Assembly (NCBI GenBank): GCA_910576955.1
Contig: CAJTJB010000004.1
Location: 124,001-188,000 of the forward strand
Length of the DNA stretch: 64,000 nucleotides
Source: an uncultured Alphaproteobacteria bacterium
GTDB taxonomy: Bacteria > Pseudomonadota > Alphaproteobacteria > RF32 > CAG-239
Direction of reading: 5' to 3'
Part shown: positions 8,044-16,304 of the stretch, one piece after another
Numbering within the stretch: the stretch's first letter is position 1
Layout: the number at the start of each line of letters is the position of its first letter
Made by a program: the position numbers and the translations under genes
The notes under the pieces: generated by a model
What the model was told of the DNA's origin: nothing
What the model saw: the letters and a program-made list of their open reading frames with translations, nothing else
The model's database searches: none

Positions 8044-11000
8044 ATGGCGGAATATTATTACAATGGCGAAAAAGCAAAGAATATGCCCGAAAAAGATGTG
8101 GTTGAAAACCGCCTTATCGGTGATGAAAATGAGTTGGGAAAAACAGTTGGCGCTTATGTGAGGCAGACGGTTACCAAAATCTTGCTGGCAAAAAATAAAG
8201 CGCTTTTGGCTGACAGTACCAGACAACTTGCCGTGGAAATTCGCGAAAAGGCGGCAGATGCTGCGACGGATGACGTTATACTGCAGGAAAATTATCTCGA
8301 AAATCTGGTTATTAAAAACAATGACGGCGATGTGATTACTTCTGCCGAAGAGATGGAAAAGTGGGTTGATGATACGTTTTATTTCGTCTTAAGCGACCAG
8401 CACTCGCCGAATGCGTTTATGTTGGCGCGAGATGACGGCGCACCGCAAAAAAGCGTGTTGGGGGTGACGACCGAGATGCTTTCGTATGCGGAAAATGCAG
8501 CGCAGTTTGAGGGCGTTATCGCGCACGAGCTCGGGCATTATTTTGTGCAACGGCGTTATGGGGCGGAACGGGCGCACCGCGCAAAGGCTATTAATGAAAA
8601 AATGGCGGATATGCACGCGGTCGGCTGTTTGCATTATCTCGGGAAAGACCCCGATGAATATGCCGTCGTTCTTGCAAATTTAACCGGCGACAGTAAAGAT
8701 ATGGACCCGTATGAGCGGGTGATGATTGCTATGCAGGATGAACACGGCGGCGATGTTTCCCGCTTGCAGGATATTTATGATTACAGTTCGACGAAGTATG
8801 GCAGCTATGTCGAAGACTTATATTTGGAAAATGAAAACGGCAAAGCGGAATGGAAAGACGATGACCGCGCTTTTATGCAATTTAAACAGGACGTGAACCG
8901 CGTTTATCCGCAAGAGCGGTTTATGAGCTATGTTGAGCAGCAGTTTGTGGCAGATGAGAAATTTGCGGCGGCGGTTGATGCTCAAAACGGACAGATTGAT
9001 TTTTCCAAGCTCAAATATGAAGAGGTGATGGATAAACTGATTGAAATCGGCAAAAATCAGGGATTTCGCTATTATAAAGAATTAAGCGACGCGGCAGAGC
9101 TGTTGGCGCGTTCCTCCAAGGAGGGGCTGCAGATTACGCCCGAATTGAGCCAAAAAGCAACACTCTTGATGACTGTTGCAACGGATTCGTGCTATATGAA
9201 TGAGCTCTATGCCCAAAACAAGGCTTGGGACAGAGTCTATCAGTATCAAATGGAAGAAAATATTGCCGATGTGTTGGCAAAACGCCAAAAGGGCGAAAAG
9301 TTTCTTGATACGGTTGAAAACGTGGTGATTGCGGAAGAGTTTGAGCGGTTGGGGCGCGCGCCGACGCCTAAAGAAGTGGGCGAGAAACTGATGCTCATTC
9401 CCGAGGTGCAAAGTTATGGCGATAAGCCGTTTATGTATAACGGCAAAGAGGTTTACGGCACTTTGCAGACCCATCATTTTAAGGAAGCGGTGCGCACCGA
9501 GAAGCAAAAAGAAAGTGACTTTCGGCAACCGACGGGCGCGCATTTTCATTTTGGAAACGATCAAAAATATTTGTGCGACACGATTTATCAGGAGGCTTAT
9601 TTGCGTGACGGCACCCGCCTGTCGCCGATGGAAGTTGCCGATAAGCTTGATGAAGTTCTTGCCGCTGTTCCGGGCGGGTTAGACAATAAATCGATTGAAT
9701 ATAACGGGAAAAATCTTTATATCAACACTTACGACGTTAAACGGTTTTTACAGGTTTATAAGCCGCAGTCGGCATTGCTTTCTGACCAAGACAGGCTGGC
9801 GCGGTTTGATTATTTCGGCATTTCGAGCAATGAGTTTTGGGTATCAGAAAAGGGGGCAGGCAAGAATTTCGTTGATGATTTGCAGATGGCGGTGTGCTAT
9901 CCGGGGATTGACTTTATCGGCTTTAAGGACAAAATGGATCAATGTGTGCGCGATGAAGATAAGGTTACGCTTGAGAAAGAACTGTCTGCGCAGGTGATGG
10001 CTGCGGATGTGGTGCGGGTGGAGCCGTATTCTTTTATGCGCAAAGATGCGAAAAATGTGCAGCAGTTTTTGGATGGCAATGAGGGGAATCTGAATGTGTC
10101 GCTGAAAGGATATGCACGGTTTGCCGTGAATATGCCGACGTTTGAAATGCCGCGTGAGGAAGAGGCTGCCGGCAAGGAATTGCCGTGGCTTAACTGCGAG
10201 GTGGAGGCATTGCGCTACGGGAATATCAATTTGGGTTTGGGCGACGGAAAGAGCAGGGCGGAGGCTGTGGCTGCCGACTATAACATCCAAACGCCGGAAA
10301 ACCTTTTTCAGAAAACCGGTGTTTCCGGTCGCGGCTTAAGTATGCTTGTGAAATTTCCGGACGGGAAAGCGTATGATTTTTTGGCGGATGAAAACGGCAG
10401 AATTACAGCTACCGGCGCAAGAGTTGCCGAGCTTAAAAGAGCAGAAGCCAAACTGGCGACAAATGATGCGGCGCGGCAGATATCGCAAAGTTTTCGCGAG
10501 CGGGTGAAGGTGTTGGATGCGCTGATTTGCGTGGCGGAGGCGCAAAAGAAAGAAAAACAGGGGGCGCTTTCCGCGGAGGAGGCGGCAAAACGGACGGAAG
10601 CGCTGGCGTTTTTGTGTGCAACCGAAAACCTTGAAACCAAAATGTTTCAGTTGAAGGATGTTCGCACCGGCGAGGCGTATGACACATTTTCCGGCAGGCA
10701 AAAAGAATTAGCATATAGCAATATGCCGGTTGTGCAGGAAAAGCTGATTGCCGAAGATATGGCGTTTTTGCGCGAATCGGAATTTTTTAAGAGGTTTGCC
10801 GATGAGAAAGGTTTGCCGGAGAAACCGGAAGAGCTGGTAAAACATATGGAAAGTTTGCTGCAATGGAATGTGGGGGAGAAAATGCCGGAGCTTGTGCAGA
10901 CGATTATTCCGCCGATGTATTCGGTGATGGGGGTGCGCAGCCAGAAACTGGAAAGTACTCAAAATCTTTATCAAGAAAGTAAAAATATCGAAAGAGACAT

Positions 11001-14000
11001 AATGGACAATCTGGAAGCGTGTGCGGCTAACAGTGAGTTGGACGGGGGGGCGAAAAAGCCGGTTTATGACTTGATATTGTCTTTAAAAATGCGGACTATT
11101 CAAGATATGGAGGTTATGCGCGATGTTCGAAACCCATTGTATATTAAAGTGGGAACATCGGGAGATGAGGCAGTATATTTGGCAGCACGCGTGCCGTATT
11201 ATGAAAAAATGCGCCGCGTTATGCATCTGCCCGAAACAGACGGCGCGCCCGAGCAGTTGTATCAAAACCTTGTTGCCCGATATAAAGAAGATGAGGTTAT
11301 CAAAAACGAAGAGCAGAAAGCACAGCTTATCAAAGATTATAAAGACATTTTGTTTGTGCAAGCGGATAATCTGGACGAACTGCGCAGAAACCTCGCGGAA
11401 AAAGACAAAGGTATGATGGATGCAGGAACGCAAAAACTGACGTTTCCGATGGGGAATGGCTACAAAATGGCGGAATATGAGGTGGCACGGTATATCACCA
11501 ACCCCGCGAACCCGCCGTTGGATGCGGTCAAATTGCTGCAGGCTTATCCGAAGTTTGAAGCTGATTATAGCCAGTCTGTTATCCATTCCGGGGAATTTCA
11601 AGATTTGGCAGCAGCATACATCTTGGAAAAAGGCGGATTCAAGGATAAGGATTTTTACGGGAAAAAAGAAATTTTTGACCTGATGGCGCATAAAGGGCTG
11701 TTTAACGGTGAAACAGAAACCAGAGCCGTTTTTGCCGAAGAATTGAAAAAAGCATACGAAAAGCTGCCCGAAGCGGAAAAAGAAAAAGCCGCGCTTTCGA
11801 TGTTGCAGGATAATGTGTTGGAATATGAGGCTTGCACCAAAGGATATGGTTCCGATGGAGAGTTTTCTCGCAAAGCGGCAGAATCAACAATTTCCAGCGT
11901 GGATAGTGTTTACCCGATTAAACAATATTTTACCGAGCAGTTTGCGGAAAAGTTTGTGGCTCGCATCGGGAAAGAACCGGTTATCGGCGATGTGCTCAAA
12001 GACGGGCGGATTGCCGGCGAACAAGATGTGGCGGCATATCATAACACGGTGACGGAATTGATGAACACCGTGAATACCACAATGAAACAGAGCGGCGTTA
12101 AGAACGAATTGTTTGCGCTGGTGGCAGAAGGGATTGAGGCACAGCCCAAGCTTGCGGAAATGTTTGAAGTGGCGGTGCAACATCAGGATAGCGATAAAGA
12201 CCTTTCGGGGAGAAACGAATTAAAAATGCGCGGGTTGAACGGGTTTAATGAGTTTATTCCGTATTGTCCCAGTTCCAACCGGGTGATGATTGATTTCTTT
12301 ACCGAGCCTTATTCGGATGAAAATATTGCCAAGTTTAGGGAAAATCTGTATAAGACGGTGTGCAGTGATATGGCGGAAATTAATAAGCGAAGTAATGCCG
12401 AGAGTGGCGGTGCGGAAGATAATCGCGAGCTTCTTATGGGGATGATAAATGCGGTTTCTAAAGAAAACCTGCATAATGCGTATGATGAATTTTGGGCGGC
12501 TGATTTGAAAACGCGCGCGGCGGTGATGCAGCGGTTTTTGAACAATGCCACTGCCGATGACAACAATATGGCGATTGATCTTTGCCTTGATAAATTTGTG
12601 GACAAAGAAAACCCGTATTACGGTATCAGTAAAGAGATTTTGACAACACTTTACAAAGATGGCACGCGCGGCAAACATTATTCGCACGACAAGGCGCGCT
12701 TTATGATTGGGGCAATGATGGCGGCGGATAAGCCCGCGGCGGAAAACGGCGGCGCGCAAATGAGCGTGGGCGATGCGTTGGCGAAGTTTTGCTCGAGTAA
12801 CGGTCCGGCGTGGGTGAAATTCGGGCAAGCGCTTTCTAACCTGCCGATGCTGCCGGCGGATATCCGCGAGCCGATGTCGGTGCTTAAAGACAAGGCGCAG
12901 TCTAAAACGCGGTGGGAGCTGCTTGCCGAAGTGCGCGAAAATATGCCCGAAGAAGAGCGGCGCGGCATTCGGCGGTTTGGCAAAATGCTCGGCGCGGGCT
13001 CGTTTTGGGAAACGCTTGCAACCGAAATGCAGGACGGCTCAAAGCAGGTGTTGCAGATGATGGCGCCGGGGGCAAAGAAAAATGCGCAGAGCGAGTTTGC
13101 AAAAATTGTTCGCACGATTGAAGACCTTTCGGCGCAAAATACGCAATATGCCGTGCTCGACAGAATTGTGAAACGCGCGCAGGAAAGCGCCAAGGTGGAA
13201 ACTGATATTGCCAAAGGGTTTGACCAATATGTGGGCGCGAAGAAAAACTATGAGGCATTTGACCGGATTGAGGTTAACGGCGTGACATTTGAAATGCAGC
13301 TGATGCCGTGGACACACTTTAACCAAGACGAAAAGACCGGAAACGGCTATAAGATGATGGAGATGGCAGACGGGCAGGGGCTTGCCAAACTCAATTGTAC
13401 GCCCGAAGAGAAAAAGGTGCTGGCGGCGGGATATGTGGCGACGGAACTGGGAATTTTGCTCGGCGGCAAATCTTGGGATATTGACCGGCACGGCGGACAG
13501 CAAAACTTTGATATTCAACGCGGCAAAGACGGCAAAATCGAAAAAGTTGTGGTCGGCATTTATGATACCGGCGCGCTGCGTCCGGCGCCGAGCGAAGAGG
13601 AAAAAACGATGATTGCCAATTTTTATGCGGCGGTTATTAAAGCCTCGCTTAAAGGCGATGACGTGACGGAAGTGATGTTTGACGAGGTGAAAAAACTTGA
13701 AGACAGGGGAATGGACGCAACGTATGTTTCTGACGTGCAACGCGGGTGTATCGCCATTAACGATTTGGTGGAATACCAAAAAGCAGGCGTTGACAAAGAC
13801 GGCAAGACGACGGCGTCGCAATCGTTCGGGCAGAAAGATTTTATCAAGCTGTTTGGGGCGGTGTTGTCTTCGGGCGCGATTGACCGGCATATTTCAGACA
13901 CGCTGCTTGAAAAACTGGTGACGGACAAGAGCGTTTATGCCGCGTTAGCCAAACAGGCGGTGCAGGCGGGCGTTTCCAAAATGAAACGGATGCTCGGCGG

Positions 14001-14244
14001 CGGCAGCAAAGCGGGCGAAAACGGCGGCGAGCTCGACATTGTGTTGCAGACGAGGGGATGTTTGCAAACCAAAGAGCATAACCGCGCTATTGATGAGGCT
14101 CATCCGCGGCAGAGCAGCGACAACGCGTTTGCCAAGAGCGAGAGCCGTCCGGCAGAGAAAAAAGGCTTTGTGCGCAAAACGGTGCGCAATTTGCAGGCCT
14201 TTGCCCTGCGGCAGCAGAGAATGCGCCGCGACGCCGGAAAATGA
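8044..14244 (+). CDS. Giant 2066-aa protein: M48-like metallopeptidase N-terminus and UbiB/ABC1 kinase-like C-terminus
   Basis: The N-terminus matches the M48 zinc-metallopeptidase pattern: an NAFML segment, VTTEML, then H161-E-L-G-H165 and a downstream E185..A188-D189 (INEKMADMHA) that would supply the third zinc ligand. The C-terminal 500 residues carry a UbiB/ABC1/AarF-like series in order: GPAWVKFGQALS with the family's K-x-G-Q at 1592-1595, LPADIREP, a GAGS loop at 1650-1653, a YKMMEMADG segment near 1769 (family: LVMEYVDG), D1814-R-H1816..N1821, and D1841-T-G (family: DFG). The usual ATP-binding lysine of the AVKV strand appears to be Gln1671. A unit of about 50 residues containing P-x-EV..KL..YNGK-x-Y occurs twice, near 435-485 and 520-572. 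There is no signal peptide or obvious membrane helix. The middle is unassigned. It has its own promoter and SD (AAGGA), so it is probably monocistronic. Family calls are by motif only. Confidence 0.8.
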   Translation: MAEYYYNGEKAKNMPEKDVVENRLIGDENELGKTVGAYVRQTVTKILLAKNKALLADSTRQLAVEIREKAADAATDDVILQENYLENLVIKNNDGDVITSAEEMEKWVDDTFYFVLSDQHSPNAFMLARDDGAPQKSVLGVTTEMLSYAENAAQFEGVIAHELGHYFVQRRYGAERAHRAKAINEKMADMHAVGCLHYLGKDPDEYAVVLANLTGDSKDMDPYERVMIAMQDEHGGDVSRLQDIYDYSSTKYGSYVEDLYLENENGKAEWKDDDRAFMQFKQDVNRVYPQERFMSYVEQQFVADEKFAAAVDAQNGQIDFSKLKYEEVMDKLIEIGKNQGFRYYKELSDAAELLARSSKEGLQITPELSQKATLLMTVATDSCYMNELYAQNKAWDRVYQYQMEENIADVLAKRQKGEKFLDTVENVVIAEEFERLGRAPTPKEVGEKLMLIPEVQSYGDKPFMYNGKEVYGTLQTHHFKEAVRTEKQKESDFRQPTGAHFHFGNDQKYLCDTIYQEAYLRDGTRLSPMEVADKLDEVLAAVPGGLDNKSIEYNGKNLYINTYDVKRFLQVYKPQSALLSDQDRLARFDYFGISSNEFWVSEKGAGKNFVDDLQMAVCYPGIDFIGFKDKMDQCVRDEDKVTLEKELSAQVMAADVVRVEPYSFMRKDAKNVQQFLDGNEGNLNVSLKGYARFAVNMPTFEMPREEEAAGKELPWLNCEVEALRYGNINLGLGDGKSRAEAVAADYNIQTPENLFQKTGVSGRGLSMLVKFPDGKAYDFLADENGRITATGARVAELKRAEAKLATNDAARQISQSFRERVKVLDALICVAEAQKKEKQGALSAEEAAKRTEALAFLCATENLETKMFQLKDVRTGEAYDTFSGRQKELAYSNMPVVQEKLIAEDMAFLRESEFFKRFADEKGLPEKPEELVKHMESLLQWNVGEKMPELVQTIIPPMYSVMGVRSQKLESTQNLYQESKNIERDIMDNLEACAANSELDGGAKKPVYDLILSLKMRTIQDMEVMRDVRNPLYIKVGTSGDEAVYLAARVPYYEKMRRVMHLPETDGAPEQLYQNLVARYKEDEVIKNEEQKAQLIKDYKDILFVQADNLDELRRNLAEKDKGMMDAGTQKLTFPMGNGYKMAEYEVARYITNPANPPLDAVKLLQAYPKFEADYSQSVIHSGEFQDLAAAYILEKGGFKDKDFYGKKEIFDLMAHKGLFNGETETRAVFAEELKKAYEKLPEAEKEKAALSMLQDNVLEYEACTKGYGSDGEFSRKAAESTISSVDSVYPIKQYFTEQFAEKFVARIGKEPVIGDVLKDGRIAGEQDVAAYHNTVTELMNTVNTTMKQSGVKNELFALVAEGIEAQPKLAEMFEVAVQHQDSDKDLSGRNELKMRGLNGFNEFIPYCPSSNRVMIDFFTEPYSDENIAKFRENLYKTVCSDMAEINKRSNAESGGAEDNRELLMGMINAVSKENLHNAYDEFWAADLKTRAAVMQRFLNNATADDNNMAIDLCLDKFVDKENPYYGISKEILTTLYKDGTRGKHYSHDKARFMIGAMMAADKPAAENGGAQMSVGDALAKFCSSNGPAWVKFGQALSNLPMLPADIREPMSVLKDKAQSKTRWELLAEVRENMPEEERRGIRRFGKMLGAGSFWETLATEMQDGSKQVLQMMAPGAKKNAQSEFAKIVRTIEDLSAQNTQYAVLDRIVKRAQESAKVETDIAKGFDQYVGAKKNYEAFDRIEVNGVTFEMQLMPWTHFNQDEKTGNGYKMMEMADGQGLAKLNCTPEEKKVLAAGYVATELGILLGGKSWDIDRHGGQQNFDIQRGKDGKIEKVVVGIYDTGALRPAPSEEEKTMIANFYAAVIKASLKGDDVTEVMFDEVKKLEDRGMDATYVSDVQRGCIAINDLVEYQKAGVDKDGKTTASQSFGQKDFIKLFGAVLSSGAIDRHISDTLLEKLVTDKSVYAALAKQAVQAGVSKMKRMLGGGSKAGENGGELDIVLQTRGCLQTKEHNRAIDEAHPRQSSDNAFAKSESRPAEKKGFVRKTVRNLQAFALRQQRMRRDAGK

Positions 14245-14365
14245 TTTGATACCGTCAATTATCGGCAGCCCCGGGGGGCTTATCTTGCGGCAAGGCGATT
14301 TTTTTACGCATAAGTGAAAAATGTTCTTGACTGCGGCGAACGGATGGAGTAGAAACTGGTTTGCC

Positions 14366-14442
14366 GGGTTGGTAGCTCAGTTGGTTAGAGCTGGCCGCTC
14401 ATAACGGTCTGGTCGGGGGTTCGAGTCCCTCCCAACCCACCA
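14366..14442 (+). tRNA. tRNA with CAU anticodon (elongator Met or Ile2)
   Basis: A complete 77-nt cloverleaf: acceptor GGGTTGG/CCAACCC, anticodon loop CTCATAA (anticodon CAU), T-loop TTCGAGT and an encoded CCA. Sequence alone does not decide between elongator Met and lysidine-modified Ile2. The acceptor starts with G-G pairs, not the C-A mismatch of initiator tRNA. Confidence 0.93.
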
Positions 14443-14455
14443 ATAAAACAAAAAA

Positions 14456-14478
14456 TCACCCTTTATGGGTGTTTTTTT
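14456..14478 (+). terminator. Terminator of the CAU tRNA
   Basis: CACCC TTTAT GGGTG is followed by seven T residues. Confidence 0.8.
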
Positions 14479-14501
14479 GTTTTAAATAATGATTTTGGGA
14501 C

Positions 14502-14626
14502 GAGAACCCCAAATGGGGGTTCGACTGCCAACGAAAGGCGGGCGGAAGAACGCCGGTGAGCGGAGCGAATGAGCGCCCGTGCGGCCGAGGCTGAAAAGCC
14601 GAAGGTCAGTCCCTCCCAACCCACCA
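14502..14626 (+). mobile_element. R6 tRNA-associated element, copy 1 (partial tRNA copy with an 84-nt insert)
   Basis: Downstream of the tRNA lies a partial copy of it. The T-arm string GGGGGTTCGA (14515-14524) and the last 19 nt of the tRNA, AGTCCCTCC..CCACCA (14608-14626), are both repeated exactly. Between them sits an insert (14525 to about 14608) whose core, about 14537-14585, is nearly identical to the insert beside tRNA-Arg at 36140-36188. Before the T-arm copy, GAACCCC AAAT GGGGTTC forms a 7-bp hairpin. The core itself can pair CGGGCG with CGCCCG. In both copies the insert begins directly after TTCGA, in the T-loop. No protein is encoded; mechanism unknown. Confidence 0.7.
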
Positions 14627-14633
14627 TTAGAAT

Positions 14634-14656
14634 CCTCCCTTTGCGGGAGGTTTTTT
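14634..14656 (+). terminator. Terminator downstream of R6 copy 1
   Basis: CCTCCC TTTGC GGGAGG is followed by six T residues. It lies 8 nt after the duplicated CCA end, as a genuine tRNA terminator would. Confidence 0.75.
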
Positions 14657-14797
14657 ATGGTTTGATGATGGTGTTTTTTCCTTATATTTCTTGAGTTCGT
14701 CGGAGTGGTGCATATTTCCCATTGTTCCAAATTCTTTCTTTTCGGGAGGGGATTGCTTATAATTGACTGAAATAACATAAATGATGATGAAATGAGG

Positions 14798-14831
14798 GCT
14801 TTCCGCTAGAAATAGCGGGAGGCTTTTTTTT
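14798..14831 (+). promoter_or_regulatory. Intrinsic-terminator-like hairpin in the recombinase leader
   Basis: GCTTTCCGCTA / TAGCGGGAGGC form an 11-bp stem with G-T wobbles and a GAAA loop, followed by eight T residues. It lies only about 13 nt before the AAAGGAG ribosome-binding site of the recombinase. A TATAAT box at 14758-14763 suggests transcription starts upstream, so transcripts must read through this hairpin. Confidence 0.65.
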
Positions 14832-14851
14832 ATCTAATTTTAAAGGAGAAT

Positions 14852-15445
14852 ATGATGATTTATGGTTATATTCGGGTATCTACCGATAGGCAAACCCTTG
14901 AAAATCAGGAATTTGAAATCAATAATTTTTGCAAGAAAGGGCAAATTCAGATTGACCGTTGGATAACCGAAACTATCAGCGGTACGAAAGATTTTGAAAA
15001 ACGCAAGCTCGGGCGGGTTTTGAAAAGGCTTAAACCCGGCGATATTTTGATTTGTTCGGAGATTTCCCGGTTGGGGCGCAATTTGCTGCAAATTATGACT
15101 ATTCTTAATATTTGTATGAAAAAAGAGGTGCAGGTTTGGACGATTAAGGACAACTACCGTTTGGGCACGGATATTCAAAGCAAGGTTTTGGCTTTTGCTT
15201 TCGGCTTGGCGGCAGAAATTGAGCGCAACCTTATCAGCCAGCGGACAAAAGAGGCTTTAGCGCGCATTAAAGCCGGCGGGCGAAAACTCGGGCGAGAATT
15301 TGGCAGCAAAAATAAAAAACATATTCTGGATGGCAAAGAACAAGAAGTCATCAACTTGTTACGCAAAGGCGTTCCGAAAACTCAAGCGGCAAAAATTTTA
15401 GGAGTGAGCATTACGACAATTTATAATTTTTTAAAAAGAAAATAA
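14852..15445 (+). CDS. Serine recombinase of the resolvase/invertase family
   Basis: Small serine recombinases cut and rejoin DNA at paired short sites (inversion or resolution). The 197-residue protein has YGYIRVSTDRQ with nucleophile S10 and the family Arg. SRLGRN carries the further active-site arginines. There is a long E-helix (AEIERNLISQRTKEAL) and a C-terminal helix-turn-helix (TQAAKILGVSITTIYNF). It is nearest in style to Hin/Pin and Mpi-type DNA invertases. AAGGAG precedes tandem ATGs; the second, at 14855, has better spacing. It sits between R6 copy 1 and the glycosyltransferase operon, next to palindromic sites at 15495 and 15647, so a role in phase variation of the operon or in R6 mobility is possible but unproven. 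Confidence 0.92.
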   Translation: MMIYGYIRVSTDRQTLENQEFEINNFCKKGQIQIDRWITETISGTKDFEKRKLGRVLKRLKPGDILICSEISRLGRNLLQIMTILNICMKKEVQVWTIKDNYRLGTDIQSKVLAFAFGLAAEIERNLISQRTKEALARIKAGGRKLGREFGSKNKKHILDGKEQEVINLLRKGVPKTQAAKILGVSITTIYNFLKRK

Positions 15446-15494
15446 AGAATCCGTATGTAGCAATGCGTATCGGGTTGTTTTTGCCTATAAAAAT

Positions 15495-15660
15495 CTAACG
15501 AACGTTAGTTTTTTGTATATACAAATAAAAAAAATATATCAAGTATTTTATTTATTATACCCAAAAAACTTTGATTTTCCAACACTTTTGCAAGACGGCG
15601 GCTAAATTGCGCCCGCCCTCATTTTAGGTTCATTAGATGAATATATCTAACGTTCATTAG
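15495..15660. promoter_or_regulatory. Palindromic candidate recombinase or operator sites
   Basis: CTAACGAACGTTAG (15495-15508) and CTAACGTTCATTAG (15647-15660) are related palindromes; the complement of the second, CTAATGAACGTTAG, differs from the first at one base. A half-site GTTCATTAG lies at about 15629. A further perfect palindrome TTTGTATATACAAA sits near 15511-15524. They bracket the AT-rich gap between two recombinase-type genes and could be inversion sites or operators. I cannot distinguish these from sequence. Confidence 0.45.
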
Positions 15661-15704
15661 ATAGTTCTTCTTATGAATATTTGCAGCTAATTTGAGACGA
15701 GAAC

Positions 15705-16304
15705 GTGATGATTTTGTGTTATCTGGACGCAAGCGAGAAAAATATCAGTATTGAACAGCAGCAGGGTATTGTTTCTGACTATGTTGCCGAGCACGATAAT
15801 ATTGAGTTGTTTTTCAGAGATGAAAATATTTCCGCTCTCATAAAATCTTTGACCGCGCAAGATAATACGGTTTTGCTCGCTAATGTTGTCTGCTTGGGAA
15901 AAACGCTTAAAGAAGTTCGCGATAATATTATTGATAAGCTGACAGAAAAGCGGTGCACGCTGGTTTTGGTGAGCGAGGGGCTAGTTATTTCTCCTAATCA
16001 TAATGCCGAGGCGGTTATTCAGGGGCTGAATTATGCCTTGAATATCAGAAATTCCTTATCGTCTGTTATGACAAAAAAGGCATTAAACGCCAAAAAAGCC
16101 GACGGATTTGCTCTGGGACGGAAATGCCGTAATAAAAAGCGCGTGTTAGACGATAAAACAGATGAAATTATTTTGCGGAAAATCAAAGGCGAAACCAATT
16201 TGCAGATTGCCACCGCGCTGGGCGTTACACCGACGACATTATATGCCTTTTATCGCCAACACCCCGAAATTAAAAAACGCGTTATCGGAGGGAAAAATGC
16301 CTAA
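15705..16304 (+). CDS. Degenerate resolvase-like protein, probably not catalytic
   Basis: This 199-residue protein shares the architecture of the recombinase just upstream (N-terminal resolvase fold, C-terminal helix-turn-helix LQIATALGVTPTTLYAFY), but the active site has decayed. The YIRVS motif reads CYLDAS: the Ser is kept and the catalytic Arg is Asp. SRLGRN reads CLGKTL, losing both arginines. It may act as a DNA-binding regulator or co-factor of the active paralogue. The start is GTG 15705 or ATG 15708, with a weak ribosome-binding site. It overlaps the following glycosyltransferase by 8 nt, implying the same transcript as the sugar operon. Confidence 0.75.
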   Translation: MMILCYLDASEKNISIEQQQGIVSDYVAEHDNIELFFRDENISALIKSLTAQDNTVLLANVVCLGKTLKEVRDNIIDKLTEKRCTLVLVSEGLVISPNHNAEAVIQGLNYALNIRNSLSSVMTKKALNAKKADGFALGRKCRNKKRVLDDKTDEIILRKIKGETNLQIATALGVTPTTLYAFYRQHPEIKKRVIGGKNA

